Shown here: piece after piece, positions 1-10,272 of the stretch | Position numbering within the stretch: position 1 is the first letter of the stretch | Layout: each line of letters starts with the position of its first letter | The notes under the pieces: model-generated | What the model was told of the DNA's origin: nothing | Databases searched by the model: none | What the model saw: only the letters and a program-made list of their open reading frames with translations | Position numbers and translations under genes: made by a program | Source of the DNA: Cruorifilaria tuberocauda | Taxonomy: Eukaryota; Nematoda; Chromadorea; Rhabditida; Onchocercidae | Length of the DNA stretch: 53,958 nt | Reading direction: 5' to 3' | Assembly (NCBI GenBank): GCA_013365365.1 | Contig: JABVXU010000371.1 | Coordinates: 1 to 53,958, forward strand

Positions 1-340
1 TTTATACGATTGATTGTCGAAAGGATTACATTTAGAAAGTAAAAATTTCTTTAAGAATTAATATAGGAAAGACGAGGAGGCGGTAGTTTTCCTATATGTT
101 GTTATTTTGCTTTATATTCTGCATTTCGTTGAGAAACTTTCGGAATTATATTCTGAGTTAGCATAACAATGAAGTTTTTTGTTTTTTCGTTTGATATTTA
201 ATAATTCCAATAATATATAAAACCAATCTTGCTCATATGATTTTTGAAATTTAGATACGTTATGATCTTCACACATTGGCTTTTAAATTATACATGTTGC
301 TTAGCTATCGCAGATTATAAATTAGATTTTTTATTTGCAG

Positions 341-525
341 ATGTGGATTTGAAAGCTACCGCTAAATTGTTTGCTGGACGTTTTGCATGTGGTTCGTCGG
401 TAACAGCAGCTGATGAAATAGTGGTGCAGGGTGATGTAAAGGATGAAATACTTGAAATAATAGGAACAAAATGGCCATTTATTGATTCTAATTTAATTGA
501 AGATCTTGGTGATCAAAAACGTTAA
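341..525 (+). CDS. DENR: DENR, density-regulated protein, C-terminal exon (5' part outside window)
   Basis: Last exon of a DENR orthologue. DENR pairs with MCT-1 on the 40S subunit and acts in translation re-initiation and post-termination recycling. The exon follows an acceptor (tttgcag, ending at 340) and begins in phase 1, so its first two bases complete a codon begun upstream. It encodes about 61 residues of the SUI1/eIF1-like fold: a V-D-L-K start, then R-F-A-C-G-S-S-V-T, then I-V-V-Q-G-D-V-K-D, ending I-E-D-L-G-D-Q-K-R before the TAA at 523-525. This matches the remembered vertebrate C-terminus (F-S-C-G-A-S-V-T, I-Q-G-D, I-E-D-L-G) closely. Bases 1-340 are the 3' part of the preceding intron; the open frame there (244-340) is intronic. 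The N-terminal part with its zinc-binding cysteines lies upstream of the window. Confidence 0.88.
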
Positions 526-2363
526 GTATGAGATAGTTTTTAGTGTGTTAATTGATATTGCATTCACTTCCATCATCGGTTTGATGGTTTTCCTTCGTGT
601 TTCTATGCTATTGTCGTAATAATTTATCGGGTGGATAAATGTTATGTTTTCTTTCCTGAATTTTCTCAAGAATCTTGGCATCTGAAATGCATTCTTATGT
701 TTATTTAATCGCTGTATGCAGGAATTTTATGCATTAGAAATTATTTCATACATGACTGTTTAAGAGATTCTGTTGTTTCCTCTATTTCTAAAATTATTTT
801 CAGATATCCTTTATCCGTTGAAAAGATACCATGAAAGTATTATGAGTAGCCGATTTAAGCTGAGGAAAATATTTGGTACCAAGAATGATTAGTGGGATTT
901 TTTTTCTTGTTCATAGAAATTTTTGCAAGATTGTCTATTGATTTCTGAGCATTTTTTTATCGGCCGCTTTTAAATTTGAAATACCGTATGTGTATTTACT
1001 GTTTCCCATGTCTGTATGTAAAATGTGAATTTGTCGAAACTGATTTTAATTTAATAAAATTTGAATAACTGTTCCTTAATTTGGAAGTTCGTTGTGTGTT
1101 TTCAATCCTAATATTTAAAATCAATATTTCCGTTTGTCTTTTTATATATATATATAATTTTTCCGCTTTGGTCGCCTTGGTTACATTGCATTCAATAGTT
1201 CAAGCGTGTGATATTAGATAAGGTTATTTGAAGAGATATTGAAGTTGTGAGTGCTGTGGCAATAATGGATTTTCTGTTAATAATGGATTTCTTGAGATTG
1301 ATTATTTGGATTTTCTGTTTAGTTTTTCACTCATTTCCGGCGAGCGTTATCTAATTCGAAAATTTAAATAACCAAATAGAATTGAGGTAAATCTTTGAAT
1401 ACTTTCCGACTAATTCTAAAATCTTGCTGATAAAACCAAATTTAAGAATTTCCATGCTCATAAAAGAGTAACGGTGGGGATTGTGAACTTTGTAGATCAA
1501 AGGATATTCTATGCTAATCAAGGTCTTTGATAGGTATTAATTGATTTCGTTTGTGTATTAAAAGTTGTGAAATTTGTTATGAAAGGGGTTTATCGTTATA
1601 TTGCACTTTTCTATTAATTCGCTCTAGCATCGGTTTAGAGCTGAGAGTTGATTCCTTATTCCAATTCCAGGGATATGTTTAAGTGAATTATTTGTAACAA
1701 TAAGTTGTAAAGATTGAAAAAAACGGTGAGGAAATATGAGTATTCTGTTAAGGTACTATCAGCATGATCATATCTACTATTGTATGTCGGTGCTTCTTAT
1801 CAAGACCATAAGTAAGCGTCAAAATGGTAGATTCATTAACTATTCGAAGTATATTCTACCCAGCAATTTTGCTGCATATTTATTGCTTGACGTTGGGAGT
1901 TGTTGAAATCTGGTTGTATTGTTATTATTTTTATTCCACAGTATAAATGTACTGGCGGTTAAGAATATTCTTTACTAAATTTTGAAATGCAGGAAGATTG
2001 ATAGTAATAGTAGGTATCAAGTCGTCTTCGTTTAATCACACCTAAATAAATTGAAATTTTTATATGATTTCCAGTTACAGGATTTATTTGTTCATTTCCT
2101 TTGTATGACTTATTGTGTTATGCTCAGCGTCTAAACAAATACCATTTCTATGGATAGTAGTAAAATGGTTTGATTTTATCTTCATATGTTTTCTGGAGTA
2201 GAATTTTTTAAGAAACTGATTTTATGACATAAAAAATTAATAATTTTTAAAAATATGTTTTCTATGCTTCTAATGTATAATTTTCTCTTATTTATCTTGA
2301 TTTTTCATTTGTTAGCATATAAGTTATCTCTGTTTGGGCATATTTTATTGGCATAAATTCCAG
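526..2363. other. DENR 3' UTR, intergenic DNA and probable ELOB first exon
   Basis: AT-rich sequence without a convincing coding exon. The first ~530 bases are read as DENR 3' UTR because an AATAAA lies at 1053-1058. The rest should hold the ELOB promoter and first exon. ELOB coding sequence resumes at 2364 in phase 0 and lacks only its initiator Met. Candidate first exons ending in ATG directly before GT lie at 1834-1836 and 2164-2166, but neither donor is a strong match. A short (TA) run sits near 1145-1155. Confidence 0.5.
1053..1058 (+). terminator. Poly(A) signal, probably for DENR
   Basis: Canonical AATAAA about 530 bp after the DENR stop, followed by T-rich sequence. It is the first canonical hexamer I found downstream of that stop. 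Confidence 0.5.
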
Positions 2364-3358
2364 GAGCTCTTTTTCGAAATATTACGTCGTAAAACACACA
2401 TTTTTTGCGATGTCAAGGAAAATGCCACAGTTTTGGAAATTAAAAAAATTATCGAAGGTATTCTAAAAGTAAGCGTAACCTATTTCAGTTATTTAGTTAC
2501 AAATGTATGAAAATAGATTGTACTTAATGGTTTTATATTTTTATACTGTGATTATGCTTTCAGGTGCCAATCAATAAACAGATTTTGAAAAAGCAAACTG
2601 AAGATGGTTTCTGGCATACAATTGAAGACCGTCAAACTCTTTCTGAATGTGGCTATACCCCTCAGAATTCTCGCGCACAAGCACCGGCACCTTTAGCGCT
2701 TGTTGTTGCTAACGGTAAGGATAGAATGATCTCAAAAAATTTTAATTTTAAAATTTCGTATAGATTTTTGTAGTGGTTTAGTTTTCTTTGTTATATAAGT
2801 ATGATTTCGGAAAGAAAATTTTCAATTTTCTTTTCAAGCTTGGCGAAATTACACTTATTATGCTTCAAAAACTTCAGAAAATATTGCATATATGCAGTCG
2901 AACTACTAGAAGTTTTTGTTGCAGTTCTGGTCATACTGTTCTGTAATGTTCTGTTAATAATAATTTGCCGACAAGATAACAAAATAGGATGTTTTGTTTT
3001 AAAAACCAAACAAAAACGAAGAAGAAAGTCATTTTCACATAACTGATTAATTTTAATCCTTTTTTCCGTAATACTATCAGGCATGATTTAAGGTGATAAC
3101 TGTTTTATTTGAAGGTTGTGATGGTGTCTAGAGTCTAAATCAGTCGATCACCGAAAGGAGTTTTCACTAATTGTCTGGATCAGTATTTGCCTCCATAAAA
3201 ATTTGATAATACACTTTTTTCTTTTTCAACCTTATTTCGCTGACTTATTTTTGATTTCAATTTCAGAAGAAGACGACGTTATCATTGAACCATTATCAAT
3301 TCCGCCACCTGTACCAGATGCAATGAGGCCTGAACAAACCGCTACGAATGATCAATGA
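2364..3358 (+). CDS. ELOB: Elongin B (ubiquitin-like adaptor of elongin and CUL2/CUL5 E3 ligases); start codon on an upstream exon
   Basis: Elongin B pairs with elongin C and links substrate receptors such as VHL-box and SOCS-box proteins to CUL2/CUL5 ligases; it also belongs to the elongin (SIII) elongation complex. Exons: 2364-2468, 2564-2714 and 3267-3358, with stop TGA at 3356-3358; phases 0, 0, 1 agree. The first exon begins E-L-F-F-E-I-L-R-R-K-T-H-I-F and continues I-I-E-G-I-L-K. Exon two holds L-S-E-C-G-Y-T-P-Q and Q-A-P-A-P-L-A-L. Exon three holds I-E-P-L-S-I-P-P-P-V-P-D-A-M-R-P. These align along their length with human elongin B (L-G-E-C-G-F-T, S-S-P-P-E-L-P-D-V-M-K-P). With one Met supplied upstream the protein is 116 residues, against 118 in human. 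No ATG occurs in frame before 2364, so the initiator is on a separate exon. Confidence 0.9.
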
Positions 3359-3838
3359 GCCTGTATCTTTTATAACTGAACGTTTATACATGTAAACTAG
3401 TATTGTGTTTTATTATATTATATCGTCGCCACTTACTTGGCTTTCAAGATTTTGTTTGTCTCAAATAAATATTTTCATCATTTCAGTGAATTTCTCATCT
3501 GTTACAATCTATTTCTCCACTATCTAATTCTTGGGAATGTGTTAATCATTGGGAAATAGACATAACTGTATAACTTTATTCGAATTTTTATTGCTTTTAG
3601 AAATCGATTTTATCCTGATTAGTTTGCTCTTATATATTATTGATGAAAGGGGAAAATGAACTGTAGCATTCAGAAGACAAAGCAAAGAATGAATTGATTG
3701 TTTAAGGAGGAAACTATCTCAAAAGGATTAGTTTTTTCAGGTTTAATCTGCTTTCCTTTAAACTTTTGCGTTGTTTGTAACGATAGAAGGATTTTACAAG
3801 TCTCATCATTTGTAGTTATCATATCAAAAAAAAAAGAA
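3359..3838 (+). other. ELOB-UTP25 intercistronic region with a candidate trans-splice acceptor
   Basis: 480 bp holding the ELOB 3' UTR and poly(A) signal, then a strong acceptor (gttttttcag, 3731-3740). The first ATG after that acceptor is the UTP25 start at 3839. This fits spliced-leader addition at 3741 and a 98-nt 5' UTR. The spacing would allow an operon but does not prove one. Confidence 0.45.
3464..3469 (+). terminator. Poly(A) signal of ELOB
   Basis: AATAAA about 106 bp after the ELOB stop codon, followed by a T-rich stretch. It lies about 260 bp before the likely trans-splice acceptor of the next gene. Confidence 0.6.
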
Positions 3839-6800
3839 ATGATCAAGGGGAAACGAAAATTTCGGGAAGCATTTGGGAAAAATGAAAATATTACGCCGAA
3901 CTACTTTCAACAGCATTTTGGAGAAACTTTAGATCCAGCTGTTGTACCTTCATTATTGTCATTTACAAGTGAACCGAAGCGTATTGTTCTGGTTAGTCGT
4001 CGTTTATAATTTGTTTTGCGAAATTCAACTTGTATTCAACTTATGAATGACATTATTGTGTGCAATGCTCGTTTTGCAGGAAGATCTTGGAATAGGTTTA
4101 TTCCATCAACGATATTCGGAAGTTAAAGACAATACTTTAAAGCAAGAAGAAATTGGGAATTTCGGTTTAAATTCGAAACTCGTGAAAAATTTCGAAATTC
4201 TTAATGGGAATCCGATGACCAGCGCACAGCTATCATTGTATACTGTTATCGGTAGATACATTGACCTTTACGCAACAGGATTAAAAGTCGATTGCACAGT
4301 ACTGTTGCTTTTATTTCTCTTCAAGTAATTATCATTCTGTCTAATAAGTAAAGTGTACATGTATAATCGATTGAGAGAAAACTTCCCACTTAATTTTTAA
4401 TTGGACTTAAAATTTAAATTAAATTTTTAAACTATAAAGAGAAATAATTCAGCCATTATATTGCCTGCATGCTATCAATCATGTTATGCAAACACGAAAT
4501 ATGGTGATAGGGAATAAACAGTTTTTGCAAGAGTGTCGCGACAAGGTATTTTTTCTATAGTTTTAATTGTTTTCAACTAATTTGCTAATTAGATAGCAAT
4601 GTTTATTGTTCTACCACAATGAAGGGTAATCTTCTGCATTTCACTAGACAAAGCATGGGGTAGTAGTATTGTTCTGTCTGATATACTCTGATCTGATATG
4701 CTTCCAGAGCTTTATTATAATTTTACTGCTTTCTTGAGAATGAGTTTAAGTGGCGCGAAGAAATGAGCGTTATTCATCCATTTTTCCAAGTTTGAATTCT
4801 AAGTTTAGGGGTCGTTGACCGAAGATGATATTGAAAAGGCACGTGACCAAGGATTGTCGCGACCGAAAGTGCTAATCATTTGTCCAATGAAAAAAGATGC
4901 ATTTTCAATTATTGAAAATTTCCGATTATTGATTTTTGGCAATTCAGACAAGCCGTTTATTTCAAATTATCGACGCTTCAAAGCGGAATTTGGTGATACA
5001 GGATTCAAGATATCAGAAAAAAGAGAAGTAAAACTCTCAAAAAATTATAGGGGAAATTTTTTGTTTCCTTAACTAATCGCACCACATATTTCTATTTTCA
5101 ATAGATCTCATCTCTCTGTTCTTTTTCATATCTAATTGTTTCTTTCCGTTCCTTCATATCTCTAAGTTAGAATGTTTTCAGGCTCCGGTTGATTACCGAA
5201 TGCTCATGAGTGGAAATATTGATGATTGCTTCCGAATCGGTGTTGCAATCGCCAAAAAATGTTTGAAACTTTATACAGCATTCGATGAATCGGATATTTT
5301 AATTTCCTCACCATTAGGTTTGAGGATGATTGTAGGTGAAAGTGGTGGAAATAATTCGGAGCGAGAAACGGATTTTTTAGCTTCCATAGAAGTATTAATC
5401 ATTGATAAGGTAAATCTGTTTTTGTGTAGGATTTCGGAAGAGGCACAAATATTTGTCACATTTCTCACTTAATGTATGGTATGGGTAAAGACAGGTTGGC
5501 AAGATGAATAATATGTAGTAAGAATCTTCATAATTTTGAAAATTTTTCACGAAATACTAAATATTGGATGCAAAAATTTAACACTTCGATGTCTTATCGT
5601 TCAATATACCATTTACGGTTAGAAAAATTTAGGCTGACATATTGCTAATGCAAAATTGGGAACATTTGTTGAATATTATGAATAGTTTGCATATACAGCC
5701 AAGAAAACTCACAGTTGATATATCGCGAGTTCGACGTTGGTCCCTCGAGCAATACTCTAAATTTTATAGGTCTGTAATTTTCGAATAATATTTTTATGTA
5801 TGTTATCCAATGATATTTATCAAAATAAAAAATAAGTTTCATTTTAGGCAAACAGTGCTGATATCGGAAGAACGTCGTGCGGAATGTGATGCATTATTTG
5901 CTCTTTATTGTGCTAATTTCGCTGGCTTTATCAAGCTTCTTACATCAAGTGAAGGATTGTTAGATAACGTTTGTTTTCATGTTTCTTTGTGTTTTCTTTG
6001 TGCAGAAATAGACTAAAGCGTAATGATACTCAAAATTTTCAGGCAGTTAGAGAAATTAACTAGTTTACGGGTCTATAACTTCAATCTCTTTAACCTTTTT
6101 TCTTTTTCTCTGGCTTTGATTACATTTTCTAAAGCATTGGCATCTTTGCTAATTAACCTTCACATCAATGAAAATGAAGAAAAATACTTTTTCGTTTCTA
6201 TTATCAGAATATCCACAATTTTCTATTATATAGTAATTAATATTATTACCAGAAATTCTGACAATTTTAGATAGAAATTCCATACTGCCAGGAATTGCAG
6301 CGAATTGATGTTGACGCGGCAGAAAATCAGTCTGATCTCCGATTTAAATTTTTTAAAGTATTAATTCATCGTTCAATAAGCCTTTTGCGAATTATTGAAG
6401 ATTGATGGAATAAATTTCGACATTCTTATGAAGGAATTAAATCTTTTTTTTATTAATATTATACACATATATACATGCACATATGTCTGGACATTTCTCT
6501 TCATGATATAAACAGATAGCAAAAATTGATGTCTTGGAAATAGGTACTATTGATTTTTCAGGAAAAAATTCTGCCAAAGTGTGAAGTGAGTACGACTATC
6601 TTTATCCCGTCATATTTTGATTTTGTGAGGATTCGAAATTATCTAAAAAATGAAAACGAAAGCTTCGTCCAACTTCATGAGTATGCAAAGGAGGGGAAGG
6701 TCGGTTTATACTATTGAGCTTTTTACACTTCTCTTTCTCTAGAAAAGATAAATACCAGAGAGCAGGGAAAAAAGCGTATAATTATGATATTTTTATCTTT

Positions 6801-7447
6801 AATATATATTACAGTTGCTTCAGTTTTCAGTGTGAGAACTGATTATACACTTATTTTAGGCTCGCAGAGCTCAAAGAAGCTTTCCAAACAGTTCAACTAA
6901 TGTTTTTATTTAAATGTGGAGCTCAAAAAATTAATTTTTTGTTGGGAAAATTCTAACTTCTAAAATGTAAGCAAAATTTATAGGTAGCAAAGGCGCGAGA
7001 ATTATTCTATAAGAGAGAAAAGAAACTCATGCTTATAACAGAACGATTTTACTTCTACAGACGTTACAACATTAAGGTAATTTTCGTTCTTTACAACTTT
7101 TTATTTCGAAAAAGAAAGAATGAAACGGAAAATTTTCCAGCAATTAATTTTGAGCTCATCCATTTTGTTTAGGCTAAATGGATTTTGAATCTCAATTACT
7201 ATAGCTTTTTAAATCTCTTTCATTTTTCTCCATAATTCAGGGTATTAAATCGCTCGTTTTTTATCAGCTTCCGGCACAATCTAAATTTTATCACGAAATG
7301 ATCAATCAGATGGATTGCAATTATGCTCATGTCCGTGTGTTATACACAAAATTTGATTTCCTCCGTATGGCTCACATATTTGGTGATAAGTGCATGCGTC
7401 AAATAATGTCTTCAACTAAAGCGGCGCATGTTTTGGTAAGCCGGTAG
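3839..7447 (+). CDS. UTP25: UTP25 / digestive organ expansion factor, small-subunit processome protein
   Basis: UTP25 is a nucleolar helicase-like protein of the small-subunit processome, needed for 18S rRNA maturation. Exons: 3839-3991, 4080-4298 (or to 4286), 4453-4545, 4809-5027, 5182-5409, 5633-5769, 5848-5968, 6271-6357, 6562-6699, 6984-7076 and 7241-7447. Phases agree throughout and the stop is TAG at 7445-7447. About 564 residues. Landmarks in order: L-Y-C-L-H-A-I-N-H-V; Q-G-L-S-R-P-K-V-L-I; G-N-I-D-D-C-F-R-I-G-V-A-I; S-S-P-L-G-L-R-M-I-V-G; L-L-M-Q-N-W-E-H-L-L; F-I-P-S-Y-F-D-F-V-R-I-R; L-I-T-E-R-F-Y-F-Y-R-R-Y; F-Y-Q-L-P. All match the family in the same order. The start is the first ATG after a likely trans-splice acceptor. 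The long acidic N-terminal region of the human protein (about 756 residues) is nearly absent. Two donors (6700, and 4287 or 4299) are weak. Exon two's end is the least certain junction. Confidence 0.88.
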
Positions 7448-8108
7448 AGACTAAATATTGAAATAAATATAAATTAATGCGTTCAAATCTAATCAAATGC
7501 TACATTTACCCAACGCTAAAATCATGCAAATAAGATAGATATAAATTATGAGAGACAGAAACAAAGAGAAAAGCTAATTGTCCCATCAATAATGGTAAAT
7601 AAATTATTATATAGTCAAAATAATAAACATATGTAAACATGTATTGGAAAAATGCATCAAATAATTGGCAAATGAGTAGTAATAACTTTAACCGGATTGA
7701 TAATAAGAATAAATAAATTAGAATAAACAAATATATGAGTAAGAACAGAATAAACTGGACGATATATTACCAGAGTAATTTTAATGCAGACAAACATAAT
7801 GTTCTACTTTCTCTAATGGGAGAATATCAATCAAATTTTTGAAGGTTAACAGCAAATAGGCAGCAGTGAAAACTAGAATGGAATGTTAAATTGAAAATCC
7901 GAAGAAAGATTCAAGTTAAAAACCTTCGCATGGTAAAAACCGATAAAATTATTGAGGATTCCAAATCCATTGAAAGATTTTTCAGAATGAGTTAATGAAT
8001 TCTGGCTTTATTCTAGAAATTCCATTTATCTTGCTCTTTCGTTTATTTTTGATAAAGGGAAATGTTAGGAACTTTTAAATGAAGCTTCAGATAGTGGATG
8101 GATGCTCT
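7448..8108. other. Convergent intergenic region UTP25 / copper chaperone
   Basis: 661 bp between two stop codons, AT-rich, with several AATAAA-like hexamers (for example 7462-7467). A 74-codon minus-strand ORF at 7506-7730 is almost entirely F/I/L/Y and looks like a by-product of base composition. No gene is supported. Confidence 0.5.
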
Positions 8109-8803
8109 TTAACAAATTTGCCTGCATTTCTTACCGGTTTTCTCTAACGTTGCAAGTATCGAGTCAGCAGGTAATGTAGTTTTAACAGTGACACGCTGTG
8201 TTTTTACATCGATTTCTACGTCCGACATATTAACTGTAATGAAGGCCAAAAATTAAGAAATGAAAAGAGGAATGAAATTTTAAGCCAGTATTTCTTTGGT
8301 GCGAAATAAGACCATTGATTTTGAAATTCATGATTTCTATACCGATAAGGTATTTCAGTCAGGCATGAGATAAGACTCCTCAACTATTTAAATTTCATAA
8401 AACTCGAAAACGTTACATCAGTGAATAATGACATACCCCCCAATTTCGATAATACATTCCTTGCTGCATTTGCGCATCCCTCACAGGTCATGTTTAATTC
8501 AAATACATATGTCTGAAATTTAAAATTCCAACAATTAGACTTGACAAGTAGTTCAACGTAGATAATATAAGTTGCAGTAGCGAGTCATTCTTGTCTAATA
8601 GCGGGATATTTGTTCAAATCAATCTACTGGATTTCTTAATGAATTTTGATGACTCCCTTAAAAGATAAACCCAATTGGAATGGCATCTCCCATGGTTGAG
8701 TCAAATCAAATACTAATGTTTCGGGATTTTGAATTTAACTTATTTAGTAAAATGTAGATTTTCAATTTTTTACTAAAGTGAAACAAAATCTCACGTTAGA
8801 CAT
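8109..8803 (-). CDS. ATOX1: Copper metallochaperone ATX1/ATOX1 (CUC-1 type)
   Basis: Small cytosolic copper chaperone that delivers Cu(I) to Cu-transporting P-type ATPases in the secretory pathway. Minus-strand exons: 8803-8795 (Met-Ser-Asn only), 8512-8437 and 8233-8109, with stop TAA at 8111-8109; phases 0 and 1 agree. The 69-residue product, against 68 in human, has the metal site M-T-C-E-G-C at residues 11-16, then A-A-R-N-V-L-S-K-L-G, a D-V-E-I-D-V strand and the C-terminal L-A-T-L-E-K-T-G-K. This is one HMA (ferredoxin-like) domain. The nine-base first exon was chosen because it joins in phase and gives the expected length; its donor is gtgaga. Exons two and three are secure and exon one is an inference. 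It converges on UTP25 and diverges from CDK2AP1. Confidence 0.87.
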
Positions 8804-9658
8804 TTTGCAGTATTCTTCAGGAGGAAATATAAGTACCGAATCAGTTACTGAAGAATTAAAATATATGACAGGACTGAAGATACTTCAGTGCAGAACCTCT
8901 CCTACAGAAATATTTCTAAGCAGATAAATTGTTGAATAAGTTTCTGAAAAGCTTCAATCGATCAATCGAAATTTAAGTGAAATTTGAGACAATCTAATGA
9001 AAAGAAATCTAGAAGCCAAGACAAGGGAAGCATGGATAAATGCGAATCTGATAATTGGTTTCGAAGCAAAATCACAGGCAAAATATCAAGGCTAAGGTTT
9101 GAATATTATACTGTAAAAGTGTACTCTTTATTAGTAGAATGATAAATTTGATCAAGAAAGATGAAAATCCCAGTTAACACACTTCAAATAATAGCATCAG
9201 CACTTGAAATTAATAGCTCTTGACGAACAGTTTTCCAAATACAGAAGAAATTCCGGAAAGGACAAAAACTTTCCCGAAAATAAATCCCACGGAAAACTCC
9301 AACAGAAAATCATAGTAAATTTCTGAAACACATTTCATGCTTTATTATCATGCAACGATCGTGCAACAATTCGCATACTTTGTTTCGTCATTCGGTGTCA
9401 TCTGCTATATATTTTCCGGTTTTCTCTGCTACATACTGTCGGGTTTTTTAGTAGACAGCGGACAGTTAGATGCTTTTGAGATGTGTAAGATATGGTGAAC
9501 TCATGTTGCGTTAAACTGTATTAACTTATTGTTATTATTTTGTGTTCATATTGAATTTATGAAGTTTGGTAGCTTGTTCTTTTTACCCTATCATTAGTAT
9601 GCTTTTCAGATACTACTACTTTAGTCATTGTTATCCATCCGATCGTCTGAGAAGTGTT
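8804..9658. promoter_or_regulatory. Divergent promoter region between copper chaperone and CDK2AP1
   Basis: About 850 bp between two divergently transcribed start codons, so it should contain both promoters. A gcttttcag acceptor at 9601-9609 is a likely spliced-leader site 49 nt before the CDK2AP1 ATG. I saw no confident TATA or initiator element; AT richness makes such calls unreliable. Confidence 0.45.
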
Positions 9659-10193
9659 ATGTCTGGTGAAACTGGTGGACATACTATACAGCAGTTAGCC
9701 TCTAATCAGTCATCAACTACTGCAACACTTCCTCAATACTCGGTCCCAGCTATTCAAGTATCAGGAGCGTCGAAATACACCCAGTTATTAAGTGTTGGTT
9801 GTTTATCATTTCTCGAAAATTCGCGGCCTCATTTATGTCTCTCTTCACAAACTCTTTGCAGTTATTGTGCTCAATTATCTCATTGTAGTCAAAATAAACA
9901 ATTTATTCTACCTTCCTTTTGCCTGCAATTTTATGAGTAATAGTGGTAGATGGTAAAATACTATTTTTACTCATTATCGATTTTATCTTACATATTGTTC
10001 CAATAATGAAAGCTTAGTATTGCATAAAATTCCAACTATTTTGCAGGTAATTGAAGAACTGGGAAAAGACATTCGACCATCTTATACAAACAATAAAATT
10101 TGTTCGGAACGCTTAAAGCGAAATATAATCCGTGCCCGGATTCTTGTACGAGAATGTCTTATAGAGACCGATCGAAGTGTTCGACAGCAATAA
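9659..10193 (+). CDS. CDK2AP1: CDK2AP1/DOC-1 family protein (NuRD-associated)
   Basis: DOC-1 family protein. In vertebrates it binds CDK2 and is a subunit of the NuRD chromatin remodelling complex. Exons: 9659-9793 and 10047-10193, stop TAA at 10191-10193, phase 0 junction. 93 residues, against 115 in human. The N-terminal half is a low-complexity Ser/Thr/Gln stretch. It ends S-K-Y-T-Q-L-L, then exon two reads V-I-E-E-L-G-K-D-I-R-P-S-Y, E-R-L-K-R-N-I-I-R-A-R and L-V-R-E-C-L-I-E-T. That is nearly the family signature (S-K-Y-A-E-L-L, I-I-E-E-L-G-K-E-I-R-P, E-R-L-K-R-G-I-I, L-V-R-E-C-L). The start is the first ATG of this frame after the presumed acceptor at 9609; an earlier in-frame ATG at 9600 precedes that acceptor. 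Confidence 0.9.
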
Positions 10194-10272
10194 TTTGTCG
10201 CAATTTATGAGGATGTATTACTTTTCAAACTGAATCATTAGATTCTGAATTTTGACTTAAAAAATTTCAATT
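10194..10272 (+). promoter_or_regulatory. Short intercistronic spacer CDK2AP1-DPH7 (candidate operon junction)
   Basis: Only 79 bp separate the CDK2AP1 stop from the first in-frame ATG of DPH7, on the same strand. I see no AATAAA. An AG acceptor (atcattag, ending near 10240) could receive a spliced leader. Spacing of about 100 bp is typical of SL-resolved nematode operons. Confidence 0.5.

Noticed and set aside
533..681. Minus-strand ORF overlapping the DENR terminus
   Set aside because: It is an antisense frame over the DENR stop and 3' UTR with no similarity to any family.
2791..3084. Overlapping ORFs on both strands in ELOB intron 3
   Set aside because: They lie between two well-supported ELOB exons, show no family similarity, and are K/F/I-rich as expected from AT-rich DNA.
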